Shown: positions 1-8,377 of the stretch, one piece after another | How positions within the stretch are numbered: the stretch's first letter is position 1 | How the letters are laid out: each line of letters begins with the position of its first letter | Assembly: GCF_002387895.1 (NCBI RefSeq) | Contig: NZ_DGLI01000021.1 | Span: 226,837-290,836, forward strand | DNA length: 64,000 nt | Origin: Clostridium sp. UBA4548 | GTDB lineage: Bacteria > Bacillota > Clostridia > Clostridiales > Clostridiaceae | Direction of reading: 5' to 3' | Translations under genes and position numbers: made by a program | The notes under the pieces: generated by a model | The model's input: the letters and a program-made list of their open reading frames with translations, nothing else | Database searches by the model: none | What the model was told of the DNA's origin: nothing

Positions 1-591
1 TTTATCATATCCATCAATATTATTTGTAACCTTCATCAATAATCCTTCAAAGAAAATAATTATAGTTCTACTTAATTCCTCTAAATCTTCTTTTCTAATA
101 TAGCTATCATCAACACAAACCTTAAGAATTGCAATATCTCGGTCGATTATACAATCTTTATTTAGCATAGGTAGTAAAACCTGTGGTAATTCGTGAAACT
201 CATCAGGATAAAGATCATAGTAGTGCTTCATTGTATCCTGAACACTATGAGGTTTTTGGTCAAGAAATAAAGATTTAAATATTCTTGGATTGCTAAAGGC
301 ATGAATAGAAAAGCATCTCCAGATTTCTAAATAGTTTCTTAATGAAGAGTATCCTTCGTTTATATAGTTAGGTAAATCATGAATGTATTCATTGTAATAC
401 TTCATGCTAGCAAAAAAGATTATGTGATTTAAGTTGTTAAAGTACTTATATGCAGTTGCCACATTATAGCCCGTAAGTTGAGCTACACGTCTCGCAGTTA
501 CATTTTCAATACCTTCTTCGGCTATGAGTTTCTTTGTTGCATTAACAAATGAAAGCATCATTTCTTTTTTTTCCATTGCTGACTTAGTCAT
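1..591 (-). CDS. TetR-family transcriptional regulator (3' end outside window)
   Basis: I translated 197 open codons running off the left edge; the C-terminus is missing. The N-terminal third (about residues 10-55) is a TetR-type helix-turn-helix, with the recognition region ARRVAQLTGYNVATAYKYF. The rest is helical ligand-binding domain without a recognisable ligand signature. The start ATG (589-591) has an AGGGG ribosome site just upstream. The gene is divergent from a BCCT osmolyte transporter with about 290 bp between the starts. By the usual TetR arrangement it may repress itself and that transporter; this is inference. Confidence 0.85.
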   Translation of the reverse strand, partial: MTKSAMEKKEMMLSFVNATKKLIAEEGIENVTARRVAQLTGYNVATAYKYFNNLNHIIFFASMKYYNEYIHDLPNYINEGYSSLRNYLEIWRCFSIHAFSNPRIFKSLFLDQKPHSVQDTMKHYYDLYPDEFHELPQVLLPMLNKDCIIDRDIAILKVCVDDSYIRKEDLEELSRTIIIFFEGLLMKVTNNIDGYDK

Positions 592-880
592 AAGAATATC
601 CCCTTTTCCCATAATATATATAGCGTTTATTATAGCACAAGTTGTGAGCGGAATAAATTATTATTTTTAAGAATTTGAGAAATTTTTAACACATTTTATA
701 TAGCTTGAAAATATACATCATTATATAAAGACAAATAGTATTGTTATATGATGATTATGGTGTAAAATTAGAGATAGATATGTATATACGCACTAAGGTA
801 ATTTAAAATAAAAGTTAGTTAATGTATGAACATATGTATTTTAGTGCATGATTAAAATATTTAAAATTGGAGCTAAACAA
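592..880. promoter_or_regulatory. Divergent intergenic region between tetR-like gene and BCCT transporter
   Basis: This AT-rich 289-bp spacer must hold both divergent promoters. I see no convincing -35/-10 pair and no long perfect palindrome, so the operator cannot be placed. The segment at 848-880 can be read as an N-terminal extension of the transporter. A GGAG motif at 869-872 instead supports translation from 881. Confidence 0.4.
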
Positions 881-2419
881 ATGAAAAAAGATTTTAAATT
901 AAGGTCATTGAAAAGTAAACACCAGCATATAAAGAAATTTCATCAAGGGCTTCCTATAATACTTGGAGTATGTTTAATTTCTCTTACGGGTATATTAAAG
1001 CAATTTAATTTCAAAGAACTAATTAACAATATGATGGAGTTAATTAGTGATAAGTTTGGAATACTTTACTTAGTTTCTATGAATCTTTTCATTGTAGTTT
1101 CCTTCATATTAGCCCTAAGCAAACTTGGAACAATTAAGCTTGGGAGTGAAGATACTAAACCAGAGTATACCTTTGGAGCTTGGTTTGCTATGCTATTTGG
1201 AGCAGGAATGGGGATTGGTTTAGTATTTTGGGGTGTTGCAGAACCTATTTTCCACTTTACCTCGCCTTTAGGAAATACAAATGAAGGGTCTATAGAAGCA
1301 GCAAATTTTGCTTTTGTAACATCTTTTATGCATTGGGGAATTCATCCTTGGGCTAGTTACAGTATTGTAGGTCTTGCCATTGCTTATTTTCAATTTAGAA
1401 AAGGTAAACCAAGTTTAGTAAGTAGTATTTTTATTCCTTTAATAGGGGAAGAAAGAGCAAGCGGGTTAACTGGAAAGACAATAGATTATTTTGCGGTATT
1501 TGCAACAGTTGCTGGTGTTTCTGCATCCTTAGGAATGGGGACAATGCAAATTAATAGTGGACTTAATTACATGTTTCATATACCAGAAAATATAAAAGTT
1601 CAGCTAATTATTATAATTCTTATTACCTTCATGTTTATATTGTCAGCTGTTAGTGGGATTAATAAAGGTATAAGTATTATATCAAATATAAACCTAATTT
1701 TAGCATTTGGTATTATGGTTGGTTGTTTTTTTATAGGACCAACAAAAGATATTATGGAGAACTTTTCAAAAGGAACATTAAGTTATTTAAAAAGCTTTTT
1801 GGGAAGTAGTATACAGCTTCAAGGGTTAAAGGATAGGTCGTGGTTGGGAAACTGGACTATATTCTATTGGGCCTGGTGGATATCTTGGACTCCTTTTGTA
1901 GGAATGTTTATTGCAAGAATTTCTAAAGGAAGAACTATAAGAGAATTTGTATTAGGAGTTATTTTGGCCCCTACTTTAGCATCAATATTGTGGTTTTCTA
2001 TTTTTGGAACTTTAGGAATAAATTTAGGGATTAATAAGATAATAACAATGGAAGCTTTGAAAACCATTGCGGCTTCACCGGAAATAGCCTTTTTTAAAAT
2101 TATAAGTTATTATCCTTTTCATAATGTAATATCCATAATAACAATGATTTTACTTTGTACGTTCTTTATTACCTCAGCAGATTCTGCCACCTTTGTGCTA
2201 GCTATGCTTACATCAAAAGGAAGCCTAAACCCTTCAAATAAAAAGAAAATATGCTGGGGAATCATTGAAGCTTTATTAGCTATAATATTGCTAATTTCAG
2301 GAGGATTATCTGCTCTACAAGCTATGGCTATAATAGCAGCTCTGCCATTTGTGATAATTATAATTATAGGTTTTATATCTTTATGTAAAGAATTAAGAAA
2401 AGATAAATTAGACCTATAG
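881..2419 (+). CDS. BCCT-family betaine/carnitine/choline transporter
   Basis: Secondary transporter for quaternary-ammonium osmolytes (glycine betaine, choline, carnitine), normally Na+ or H+ coupled, in the cytoplasmic membrane. The protein is about 512 residues with some 12 hydrophobic segments, the usual BCCT size. The family signature is clear: NWTIFYWAWWISWTPFVGMF near the middle, and the glycine-rich GAGMGIGLVFWGVAEP earlier. I chose ATG 881 over the in-frame ATG 848 because GGAG (869-872) sits at correct distance before 881. The N-terminus is basic and hydrophilic. The substrate cannot be told from sequence alone. It is divergent from a TetR gene and ends in a strong terminator. Confidence 0.93.
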   Translation: MKKDFKLRSLKSKHQHIKKFHQGLPIILGVCLISLTGILKQFNFKELINNMMELISDKFGILYLVSMNLFIVVSFILALSKLGTIKLGSEDTKPEYTFGAWFAMLFGAGMGIGLVFWGVAEPIFHFTSPLGNTNEGSIEAANFAFVTSFMHWGIHPWASYSIVGLAIAYFQFRKGKPSLVSSIFIPLIGEERASGLTGKTIDYFAVFATVAGVSASLGMGTMQINSGLNYMFHIPENIKVQLIIIILITFMFILSAVSGINKGISIISNINLILAFGIMVGCFFIGPTKDIMENFSKGTLSYLKSFLGSSIQLQGLKDRSWLGNWTIFYWAWWISWTPFVGMFIARISKGRTIREFVLGVILAPTLASILWFSIFGTLGINLGINKIITMEALKTIAASPEIAFFKIISYYPFHNVISIITMILLCTFFITSADSATFVLAMLTSKGSLNPSNKKKICWGIIEALLAIILLISGGLSALQAMAIIAALPFVIIIIIGFISLCKELRKDKLDL

Positions 2420-2424
2420 ATTAA

Positions 2425-2472
2425 AAAGGGTATCTCAAAACATTTTTTGAATTTGTTTTGAGATACCCTTTA
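2425..2472. terminator. Bidirectional intrinsic terminator
   Basis: About 16-bp inverted repeat (arms AAGGGTATCTCAAAAC and its complement) with A/T tails on both sides. It lies between the converging BCCT transporter and DEAD-box genes. Confidence 0.9.
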
Positions 2473-2487
2473 AATTAGAGAAAAACA

Positions 2488-3915
2488 CTATTTTTCTCTA
2501 GCTTTCTCAATCTTTACAGACTTACCTTTAAGATTTATTTCTTTCATAGCTTTTAAAAGTTTAGTTCCATCACCGTTGAGAATATGAGCATGGCTATAAT
2601 TATCAAAAACTTCAATGACTCCAATAGATTCACTAGGAATATTACCGCTATTAACTAAAGCTCCTAAAATATCCCCTCTACGAATTTTCTTTTTCTTTCC
2701 AGCATTTATATACAATTTAAGCACCTGAGAAGGTGTCGTAGGTGTCTTTGTAATAATAGGCTTTTCTAAAATTTTAGGTGCTTTTTCAAGGTCTTTTTCC
2801 GTTGGAGCATTAGCTCTTGGAATTTGAAGTCCAATGAATTCCTCAATAGATTTTAAAAACTTATCCTCATAAGGAGTTACAAAAGTTATTGCTTCTCCAA
2901 AGTTTCCAGCTCTACCAGTTCTACCAATTCTATGAACATAGGCTTCTAGTTCAAGCGGTATATCATAATTTATAACATGACTAACGCCTGTTACATCTAT
3001 GCCTCGAGAAGCTACATCTGTAGCAACTATAAAGGTATACTCACCCTGTTTAAAGGACTTCATAGCTTTAAGCCTATCTTGTTGAAGCATATCACCATGA
3101 ATTTCAGTAACAGAGTAATTTGAAGCTCTCATTTTTGAGGCTAGCTCGATTACATTTTTTTTAGTTCTGCAAAATAATATACATTTTTCCATAGACTCAA
3201 CAACAATTAAATCTTGTAGAAGTTTATACTTATCATTGTCGCTAACAAAATAACATCTTTGATTAATTTTCTCTACTGTTAATTCTTTAGGTGTAATTTG
3301 AATTACTTGTGGAGACTTCATATAGGTAACTATATGCTGCTGAATTTCTTCAGATAAGGTAGCAGAAAACATAAGAGTTTGCCTAGCTTTAGGAACCCTT
3401 TTTATAATTGCTTCTACTTGGTCTAAAAAGCCCATATTTAGCATTTCATCTGCTTCATCTATTACCAAGTATCGGATATGGTCTAAATTTAAAGTTCTAT
3501 TATTTATATGATCTATGGTTCTGCCAGGGGTGCCAACTACCACATGGACCCTTTGAGAGAGCTTAGTTTTTTGTATAGTCATAGGCTGTTTTCCATAGAT
3601 TGAAACTGCATTAATTCTTTTATATAAACCTAAAGTGGAGAAACTCTCAGCAACTTGAACAGCAAGTTCCCTTGTTGGTGTAAGCACAAGTGCTTGAACG
3701 GCATTTTCTTCAACTTGCAGATTCTCAAGAATAGGAATTGCAAAAGCAGCAGTTTTACCACTTCCAGTTTGAGCCTTAGCAATTATGTCCTTGCCCTCAA
3801 GAGCTATAGGAATTACTTCAGCTTGCACAGGAGAAGGGGTATCATAGCCTAGTAGCTTAACAGATTTTATAATGCTTGGATTTAAATTAAAATCTTCAAA
3901 TGTTTTTTTATTCAT
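2488..3915 (-). CDS. dbpA: DEAD-box ATP-dependent RNA helicase, DbpA/YxiN-like
   Basis: ATP-dependent RNA helicase of 475 residues. Motifs in order: Q-motif region with PSPVQAEVIP, Walker A AQTGSGKT, PTRELAVQ, GTPGR, DEAD (VIDEADEM), SAT, and HRIGRTGRAG. After the two RecA domains the last 75 residues resemble the DbpA RNA-binding domain (GDILGALVNSG ... AHILNGDGTKLLKAM). In E. coli DbpA and B. subtilis YxiN that domain targets 23S rRNA hairpin 92 during large-subunit assembly. Length matches YxiN closely. The gene appears monocistronic. The helicase call is certain; the specific DbpA role is inferred from the C-terminal domain. Confidence 0.92.
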   Translation of the reverse strand: MNKKTFEDFNLNPSIIKSVKLLGYDTPSPVQAEVIPIALEGKDIIAKAQTGSGKTAAFAIPILENLQVEENAVQALVLTPTRELAVQVAESFSTLGLYKRINAVSIYGKQPMTIQKTKLSQRVHVVVGTPGRTIDHINNRTLNLDHIRYLVIDEADEMLNMGFLDQVEAIIKRVPKARQTLMFSATLSEEIQQHIVTYMKSPQVIQITPKELTVEKINQRCYFVSDNDKYKLLQDLIVVESMEKCILFCRTKKNVIELASKMRASNYSVTEIHGDMLQQDRLKAMKSFKQGEYTFIVATDVASRGIDVTGVSHVINYDIPLELEAYVHRIGRTGRAGNFGEAITFVTPYEDKFLKSIEEFIGLQIPRANAPTEKDLEKAPKILEKPIITKTPTTPSQVLKLYINAGKKKKIRRGDILGALVNSGNIPSESIGVIEVFDNYSHAHILNGDGTKLLKAMKEINLKGKSVKIEKAREK

Positions 3916-3976
3916 ATTTATTACCTTGTCCTTTAGTTATTGTTATATTGTAAGCTTATTTACTATTCTTTGCAAG

Positions 3977-3990
3977 TAACTATATAGTTA
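3977..3990. promoter_or_regulatory. 14-nt perfect palindrome upstream of the helicase
   Basis: TAACTATATAGTTA is self-complementary and lies about 60 bp upstream of the helicase start. It could be an operator, but AT-rich palindromes of this size also arise by chance. Confidence 0.2.
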
Positions 3991-4021
3991 TTATGAACCT
4001 TAAAGAGGGTAGAAATACTAA

Positions 4022-4056
4022 TAAAAATAATAACTCTAGGTTTTAACTAGAGTTAT
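4022..4056 (-). terminator. Intrinsic terminator after the lipid kinase gene
   Basis: A 10-bp stem (ATAACTCTAG with its complement, 4029-4056) is followed on the minus strand by TTATTTTTATT, just past the stop of the lipid kinase gene. Confidence 0.75.
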
Positions 4057-4064
4057 CAATAAGA

Positions 4065-4991
4065 CTATAAATTTATAGTTTCCTTTAATTCATAATTATT
4101 ACATACACTTTCCTGTGGCAACATAACTTTTAATCCATTTGGAATTATATTAAATTCTGCATGATTTGTTCTCAACAGTTCTCCATCCACATTTAAAGCA
4201 AATTCCATAGGTGAGGAAATAATAGCTTTTTTACAATTATGATAAGAAACTTGTTTAATATCTTTTATATTACCATCAAGGGCTTTTTTTATAGAAAGTA
4301 ATAATTTTAAAATAGTAACTTTTTCAATACTGCAAATGTCTAAATTACCATCAAAGATATTGGCATCAGGGGTAATATAAAAACCACCACCATAACATTT
4401 CCCATTTGATATAGCTAAAAGAAAGGTCTTTTGAGTTATATGTGTATTATCTACTAAAATTTTTAAATCCATAGATTTAAATTTAAAAGCAGTATAAAAA
4501 ACACTAGTTAAGTATGAAAGTCTATTAGGGAAAAATTTATTATGCTTAAATTTTCTAGCATTGTAATTTACCTCTGCATCAAATCCTACAGAAGAGATAT
4601 TAAGATAATATCTCTGATTTACAGAGGCTAAATCAACAGAACAAAGCTTTCCATTAATTAATAAGTGGAGATAATTATCAACTGTTAAGTCTCCATAAAG
4701 GGTCTTCACAAAATCATTACCAGTGCCACAAGGAATAATAGACAATAAGCTATTTGTGCCAATTAAACCATTAAGAACTTCATTAACAGTACCATCTCCA
4801 CCAATAGCAAACACGTGGTAGGTGTCTTGTGAGCAGTAATCCCTAGTGATTTCTTCTCCATGACTTTTATATTGAGTTAACTTTATATGGAACTCTATAT
4901 TTTTATCTTTAAAATATTCTTCAATTCTACTAATGTACTCTAATCCTCGTCCTTTACCGGCAACAGGATTAATTATAAATAAGTATTTCAT
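4065..4991 (-). CDS. Diacylglycerol/lipid kinase, YegS/BmrU-type
   Basis: Lipid kinase of the diacylglycerol-kinase catalytic superfamily (308 residues), expected to phosphorylate diacylglycerol or a related lipid at the membrane and recycle it to phosphatidate. Visible signatures are NPVAGKGRG near the N-terminus and the nucleotide-binding AIGGDGTVNEVLNGL, plus PCGTGNDF. I placed the start at 4991 (MKYLFIINP) rather than five codons upstream, because GGGGG sits seven or eight bases before that ATG. The reading frame ends about 10 bp before a terminator. Monocistronic. The exact lipid substrate is unknown. Confidence 0.88.
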   Translation of the reverse strand: MKYLFIINPVAGKGRGLEYISRIEEYFKDKNIEFHIKLTQYKSHGEEITRDYCSQDTYHVFAIGGDGTVNEVLNGLIGTNSLLSIIPCGTGNDFVKTLYGDLTVDNYLHLLINGKLCSVDLASVNQRYYLNISSVGFDAEVNYNARKFKHNKFFPNRLSYLTSVFYTAFKFKSMDLKILVDNTHITQKTFLLAISNGKCYGGGFYITPDANIFDGNLDICSIEKVTILKLLLSIKKALDGNIKDIKQVSYHNCKKAIISSPMEFALNVDGELLRTNHAEFNIIPNGLKVMLPQESVCNNYELKETINL

Positions 4992-5220
4992 AGAGTATAC
5001 CCCCATGCAATTAATTTTTTAGTGGTTCATAATCAAACCTTAAACTTTAGATTCAATTCAAAATATAGTTTTATAATTTACCTACGTTTATTTTAGCATT
5101 TATCAATAATAAAGTCTAAACAAGATTTATGTAAGATAAGAAGAAGTTTAAATTTTAATAACAACTTTTAAAGTTTTGAATAGGATATAGTAGCGAAATT
5201 TTAACGCATAGCTAAATTAA

Positions 5221-5235
5221 TACGGATTTTCCGTA
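5221..5235. promoter_or_regulatory. Small inverted repeat in the ZIP transporter leader
   Basis: TACGGATTTTCCGTA (arms TACGGA/TCCGTA) lies about 40 bp upstream of the ZIP start and has no T-run. It may be an operator of a metal regulator or a 5'-UTR hairpin; this is a guess. Confidence 0.2.
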
Positions 5236-5273
5236 GGGTTTCAATACCTAGGATAATAAAAGGGGTGATTATT

Positions 5274-6083
5274 ATGGAGTGGTTACTTACCCTAAGCCCT
5301 GTGTATCAAGCATTACTTGCAACTTTATTTACTTGGGGAGTTACAGCGCTAGGGGCAGCATTGGTGTTTTTCTTTAAGAATATAAATAAAAAAGTTTTGG
5401 ATGCGATGATGGGATTTGCCGCAGGAGTTATGATTGCAGCAAGTTTTTGGTCTCTTTTAGCTCCAGCCATTGAAATGGCGGCTGAAGCAGGAGGTGTTAT
5501 CTGGCTTCCACCAGCTATTGGATTTATAGCAGGAGGAGTATTTTTACTTTTAGTTGATAGGATAATTCCGCATCTCCATGTAGGTTTTAAGACAGAAGAA
5601 GCGGAAGGTATAAAAACAAGTTGGAAAAGAAGTGTATTACTAGTTTTAGCAATAACTCTTCACAACATTCCAGAAGGTTTAGCAGTAGGGGTCGCTTTTG
5701 GAGCCGTAGCTGCCGGGCTTCCATCAGCAAGTTTAGCAAGTGCCATAGCTCTTGCTATAGGAATTGGGATTCAAAACTTTCCGGAGGGGGCAGCGGTATC
5801 TTTGCCATTAAGAAGAGAAGGTTTTTCTAGACTAAAAAGTTTTGCTTACGGGCAAGCATCAGGTATAGTAGAGCCAATTGCTGGAGTTATAGGAGTTATA
5901 GCAGTAATGACTATGAGATCCCTATTACCTTTCGCACTTTCATTTGCAGCAGGTGCAATGATCTTTGTAGTTATAGAAGAATTAATTCCAGAATCTCAGT
6001 TGGGAGGAAACACAGATTTAGCTACCATTGCTACCATCATGGGATTTGTTGTAATGATGATTTTAGATGTAGCTTTAGGTTAA
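5274..6083 (+). CDS. ZIP-family metal transporter (GufA/ZupT-like)
   Basis: Divalent-metal uptake permease, most often zinc, in the cytoplasmic membrane. It has 269 residues with eight predicted hydrophobic helices. The metal-binding ZIP motifs are present: HNIPEGLAVGVAFG in TM4 and QNFPEGAAVSLPLR in TM5, with a further acidic pair VIEELIPE. A short histidine segment, PHLHVGF, occurs in the loop between TM3 and TM4. ATG 5274 is preferred over GTG 5265 because AAAGGGGTG lies 7 bp before it. The gene stands alone with its own terminator. Metal specificity cannot be assigned. Confidence 0.92.
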   Translation: MEWLLTLSPVYQALLATLFTWGVTALGAALVFFFKNINKKVLDAMMGFAAGVMIAASFWSLLAPAIEMAAEAGGVIWLPPAIGFIAGGVFLLLVDRIIPHLHVGFKTEEAEGIKTSWKRSVLLVLAITLHNIPEGLAVGVAFGAVAAGLPSASLASAIALAIGIGIQNFPEGAAVSLPLRREGFSRLKSFAYGQASGIVEPIAGVIGVIAVMTMRSLLPFALSFAAGAMIFVVIEELIPESQLGGNTDLATIATIMGFVVMMILDVALG

Positions 6084-6121
6084 ATTATATTTAAATTATT
6101 AAAAGACTTAAGATTTAAGAT

Positions 6122-6164
6122 AAAAATTCTTCTAATATGAAATAATAATATTAGAAGAATTTTT
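6122..6164 (+). terminator. Intrinsic terminator after the ZIP gene
   Basis: A 17-bp stem whose left arm reads AAAAATTCTTCTAATAT and right arm its complement ending in TTTTT. Confidence 0.85.
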
Positions 6165-6788
6165 AAGTTTTTAATAACATTTTTTAAGTAGGATTATTAA
6201 ATTTTCCTTAGAGAGAGTTTTAGGGGGAAAGTAAAGTTTGTTATAATAAAGGTAGTTTTGAACCAGTAAATTCTGTTTCAAAGCCATTGAAGAAATTAAG
6301 TTATCTATTACTTAAAAAGTTAAAAATGTTAATTAACTTAAATGTAAATATTATATAGACAATATATATGTTTTTGAGTAATAATTATTATATATAAATT
6401 GCAAAAAAATTTTTATATTACTCAATAAGCTAAAACCAATTTGTATGAAAGAGAATGCAAAAGAAGTTTTATTATTAGTGTAGTATCTTTATTGCAATAT
6501 ATATATTAAAAAGTTTTGTTGTAATTAATTATTAAATTTGAAGTTAGAGACAGACTATTAAATGATGATTTTTTATATTAAGATATGAACTAAAAAGCAA
6601 GTATAGGGACACAGAGTTGGAATTTAACTTATACATGAGTCCTAGCCTGTTCCCTTAAAGGTTTATGAAGATGGATAATTTAAAGTACCATCATAAAATC
6701 CTATGACAAGTAATATAAGTTAACTTATATTATGTTTCAAATCTGATTTAACTTAAAATAATTATAGAACTGAAGAGGTGGAAATACA
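6165..6788 (+). promoter_or_regulatory. Long gene-free leader upstream of XRE-cupin/proC with hairpins and a perfect palindrome
   Basis: No coding frame is seen. Structures visible: a hairpin at 6254-6277 (TTGAAcCAG with CTGtTTCAA); a possible helix pairing AGGGA near 6605 with TCCCT near 6655; and a longer hairpin at about 6660-6705 (GATGG/CCATC extended by TTTAT/ATAAA). At 6711-6732 there is a 22-nt perfect palindrome with half-site TAATATAAGTT. The palindrome ends about 57 bp before the regulator start and is a plausible autoregulatory operator. The hairpins do not match any riboswitch class I recognise. Confidence 0.45.
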
Positions 6789-7358
6789 TTGAATAAAGTT
6801 ATCGGAAGTAAAGTTAAAGAATTAAGAACGCAAAAGAAAATGACTCTAAAGGAGTTAAGTGAAAAAACTAATTTATCTACAGGCTTTCTTTCTCAACTTG
6901 AGAGAGGACTTACAAGCATTGCTACAGATTCACTTTTAAGTATCGCAGAGGCACTTGAAGTAGAACTATCTTATTTCTTTTCAAGTACGAAAAGAAGGGA
7001 AAGAGTTATTCAAAGAAGTTATGAAAGAGAAGTACATAATATAGATAACTGCATATATGTAAACTATGTTTTATCAAATAGTATAAACGATAAAACAATG
7101 TTGCCTAGACTTATAGAAATATTACCTAATTCTAGTGATGAAGAATTATCTTCCTTTCATCATGAAGGTGAGGAGTTTATTTATGTGCTAGAAGGAATAC
7201 TTACTTTGTTTATCAATAATGAAAAACAAAACTTACATCCTGGTGATTGTGCTCATCTTGATTCAAAAGCATGTCATAACTTTACTAACTATACAAATAA
7301 AGTTACTAAAATATTAATTGTAAGTATACCTAATCATCTTAATGATTCAAACAAGTAA
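6789..7358 (+). CDS. XRE-family regulator with C-terminal cupin domain
   Basis: Cytoplasmic DNA-binding regulator of 189 residues. Residues 5-60 form an XRE/Cro helix-turn-helix (MTLKELSEKTNLSTGFLSQ, then ERGLTSIATDSLLSIAEAL). Residues 110-180 form a cupin small-molecule-sensing barrel (HHEGEEFIYVLEGILTLFI ... LHPGDCAHLDS). The start is TTG 6789 with GAAGAGGTGG 8 bp upstream. It lies 20 bp before proC, so both are probably one operon, and the regulator may sense an amino-acid-related ligand. The perfect palindrome at 6711-6732 is a candidate binding site. Similar proteins often regulate amino-acid or polyamine metabolism; the ligand here is unknown. Confidence 0.88.
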   Translation: MNKVIGSKVKELRTQKKMTLKELSEKTNLSTGFLSQLERGLTSIATDSLLSIAEALEVELSYFFSSTKRRERVIQRSYEREVHNIDNCIYVNYVLSNSINDKTMLPRLIEILPNSSDEELSSFHHEGEEFIYVLEGILTLFINNEKQNLHPGDCAHLDSKACHNFTNYTNKVTKILIVSIPNHLNDSNK

Positions 7359-7378
7359 GGCATAAATAGGAGGAAGTT

Positions 7379-8188
7379 ATGAACAAAAAAATTGGTTTTA
7401 TAGGAACTGGAAATATGGGAAAAGCAATGATTGGAGGAATAGTAAACTCTAAGCTTGTTCCATCAAACAATGTAATTGTCTATGATTTAAACACTGATAA
7501 ACTTAATGCTATAAGGGATGAGTATAACGTAGAAATAGTCAGTAGTGAAGAAGAAGTTGCAATGAGCTCAGATATATTATTTATAGCAGTAAAACCTAAT
7601 ATTTATGATTTGGTATTAGAAAAAATCAAAGGAAAACTAACAAAAGATAAAATTATCGTTACTATTGCAGCTGGAAAAACTATAAAAAGTGTAGAAGAAG
7701 TTATAGGAAAAGAGTATAAAGTAGTTAGAACTATGCCAAACACTCCTGCTTTAGTTAATGAAGGAATGAGTTCTCTTTGTGCTAATGAAATTGTTTCTGA
7801 GGAAGAACTTAATCAGGTAAAAACTATTTTTGAAAGCTTTGGTAAAGCAGAAATATTACCAGAACACCTAATTGAAAGCGTTATAGGTGTTAGTGGCTCT
7901 TCACCAGCATACACCTTTATGTTTATAGAAGCTCTTGCTGATGGTGCTGTACTAGCAGGAATGGCTAGAGATAAGGCTTACAAATTTGCCGCACAAGCTG
8001 TATTAGGAGCCGCTAAGATGGTGCTAGAAACAGGAAAACATCCAGGTGAATTAAAGGATATGGTGTGCTCACCAGGTGGCACAACTATAGAAGCTGTTAG
8101 AACTTTAGAAGAAAGAGGCTTTAGAAGTGCAGTTATTGAAGCAATGATAAATTGCATGGATAAATCAAAAGAAATGAGCCAAAAGTAA
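7379..8188 (+). CDS. proC: Pyrroline-5-carboxylate reductase
   Basis: Catalyses NAD(P)H-dependent reduction of pyrroline-5-carboxylate to L-proline, the last step of proline synthesis, in the cytoplasm. The 269-residue length is typical. The N-terminal Rossmann motif is IGFIGTGNMGKAMIGG. The C-terminal family signature spans SVIGVSGSSPAYTFMFIEAL and the conserved SPGGTTIEAVRTLE. AGGAGG lies directly before the ATG. It is the second gene of a pair with the XRE-cupin regulator, which may tune it. A strong terminator follows. Confidence 0.96.
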   Translation: MNKKIGFIGTGNMGKAMIGGIVNSKLVPSNNVIVYDLNTDKLNAIRDEYNVEIVSSEEEVAMSSDILFIAVKPNIYDLVLEKIKGKLTKDKIIVTIAAGKTIKSVEEVIGKEYKVVRTMPNTPALVNEGMSSLCANEIVSEEELNQVKTIFESFGKAEILPEHLIESVIGVSGSSPAYTFMFIEALADGAVLAGMARDKAYKFAAQAVLGAAKMVLETGKHPGELKDMVCSPGGTTIEAVRTLEERGFRSAVIEAMINCMDKSKEMSQK

Positions 8189-8230
8189 CAGGAGAATATT
8201 AAAATATAATAACAATGAAGCTCATACATA

Positions 8231-8274
8231 AAACACCCTCATAATATGAATAATTATTATGAGGGTGTTTTTTT
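8231..8274 (+). terminator. Intrinsic terminator after proC
   Basis: A 15-bp stem (AAACACCCTCATAAT and complement) followed by seven T. Confidence 0.92.
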
Positions 8275-8377
8275 ATGAAAATATGAAAAATTAAAATTAG
8301 AACCAAGGAGATTAATTAAGTCATTTAAGGAAGAAACTATAATTAAATATGAAAGCAAATAAACTAAGGAGGATATT

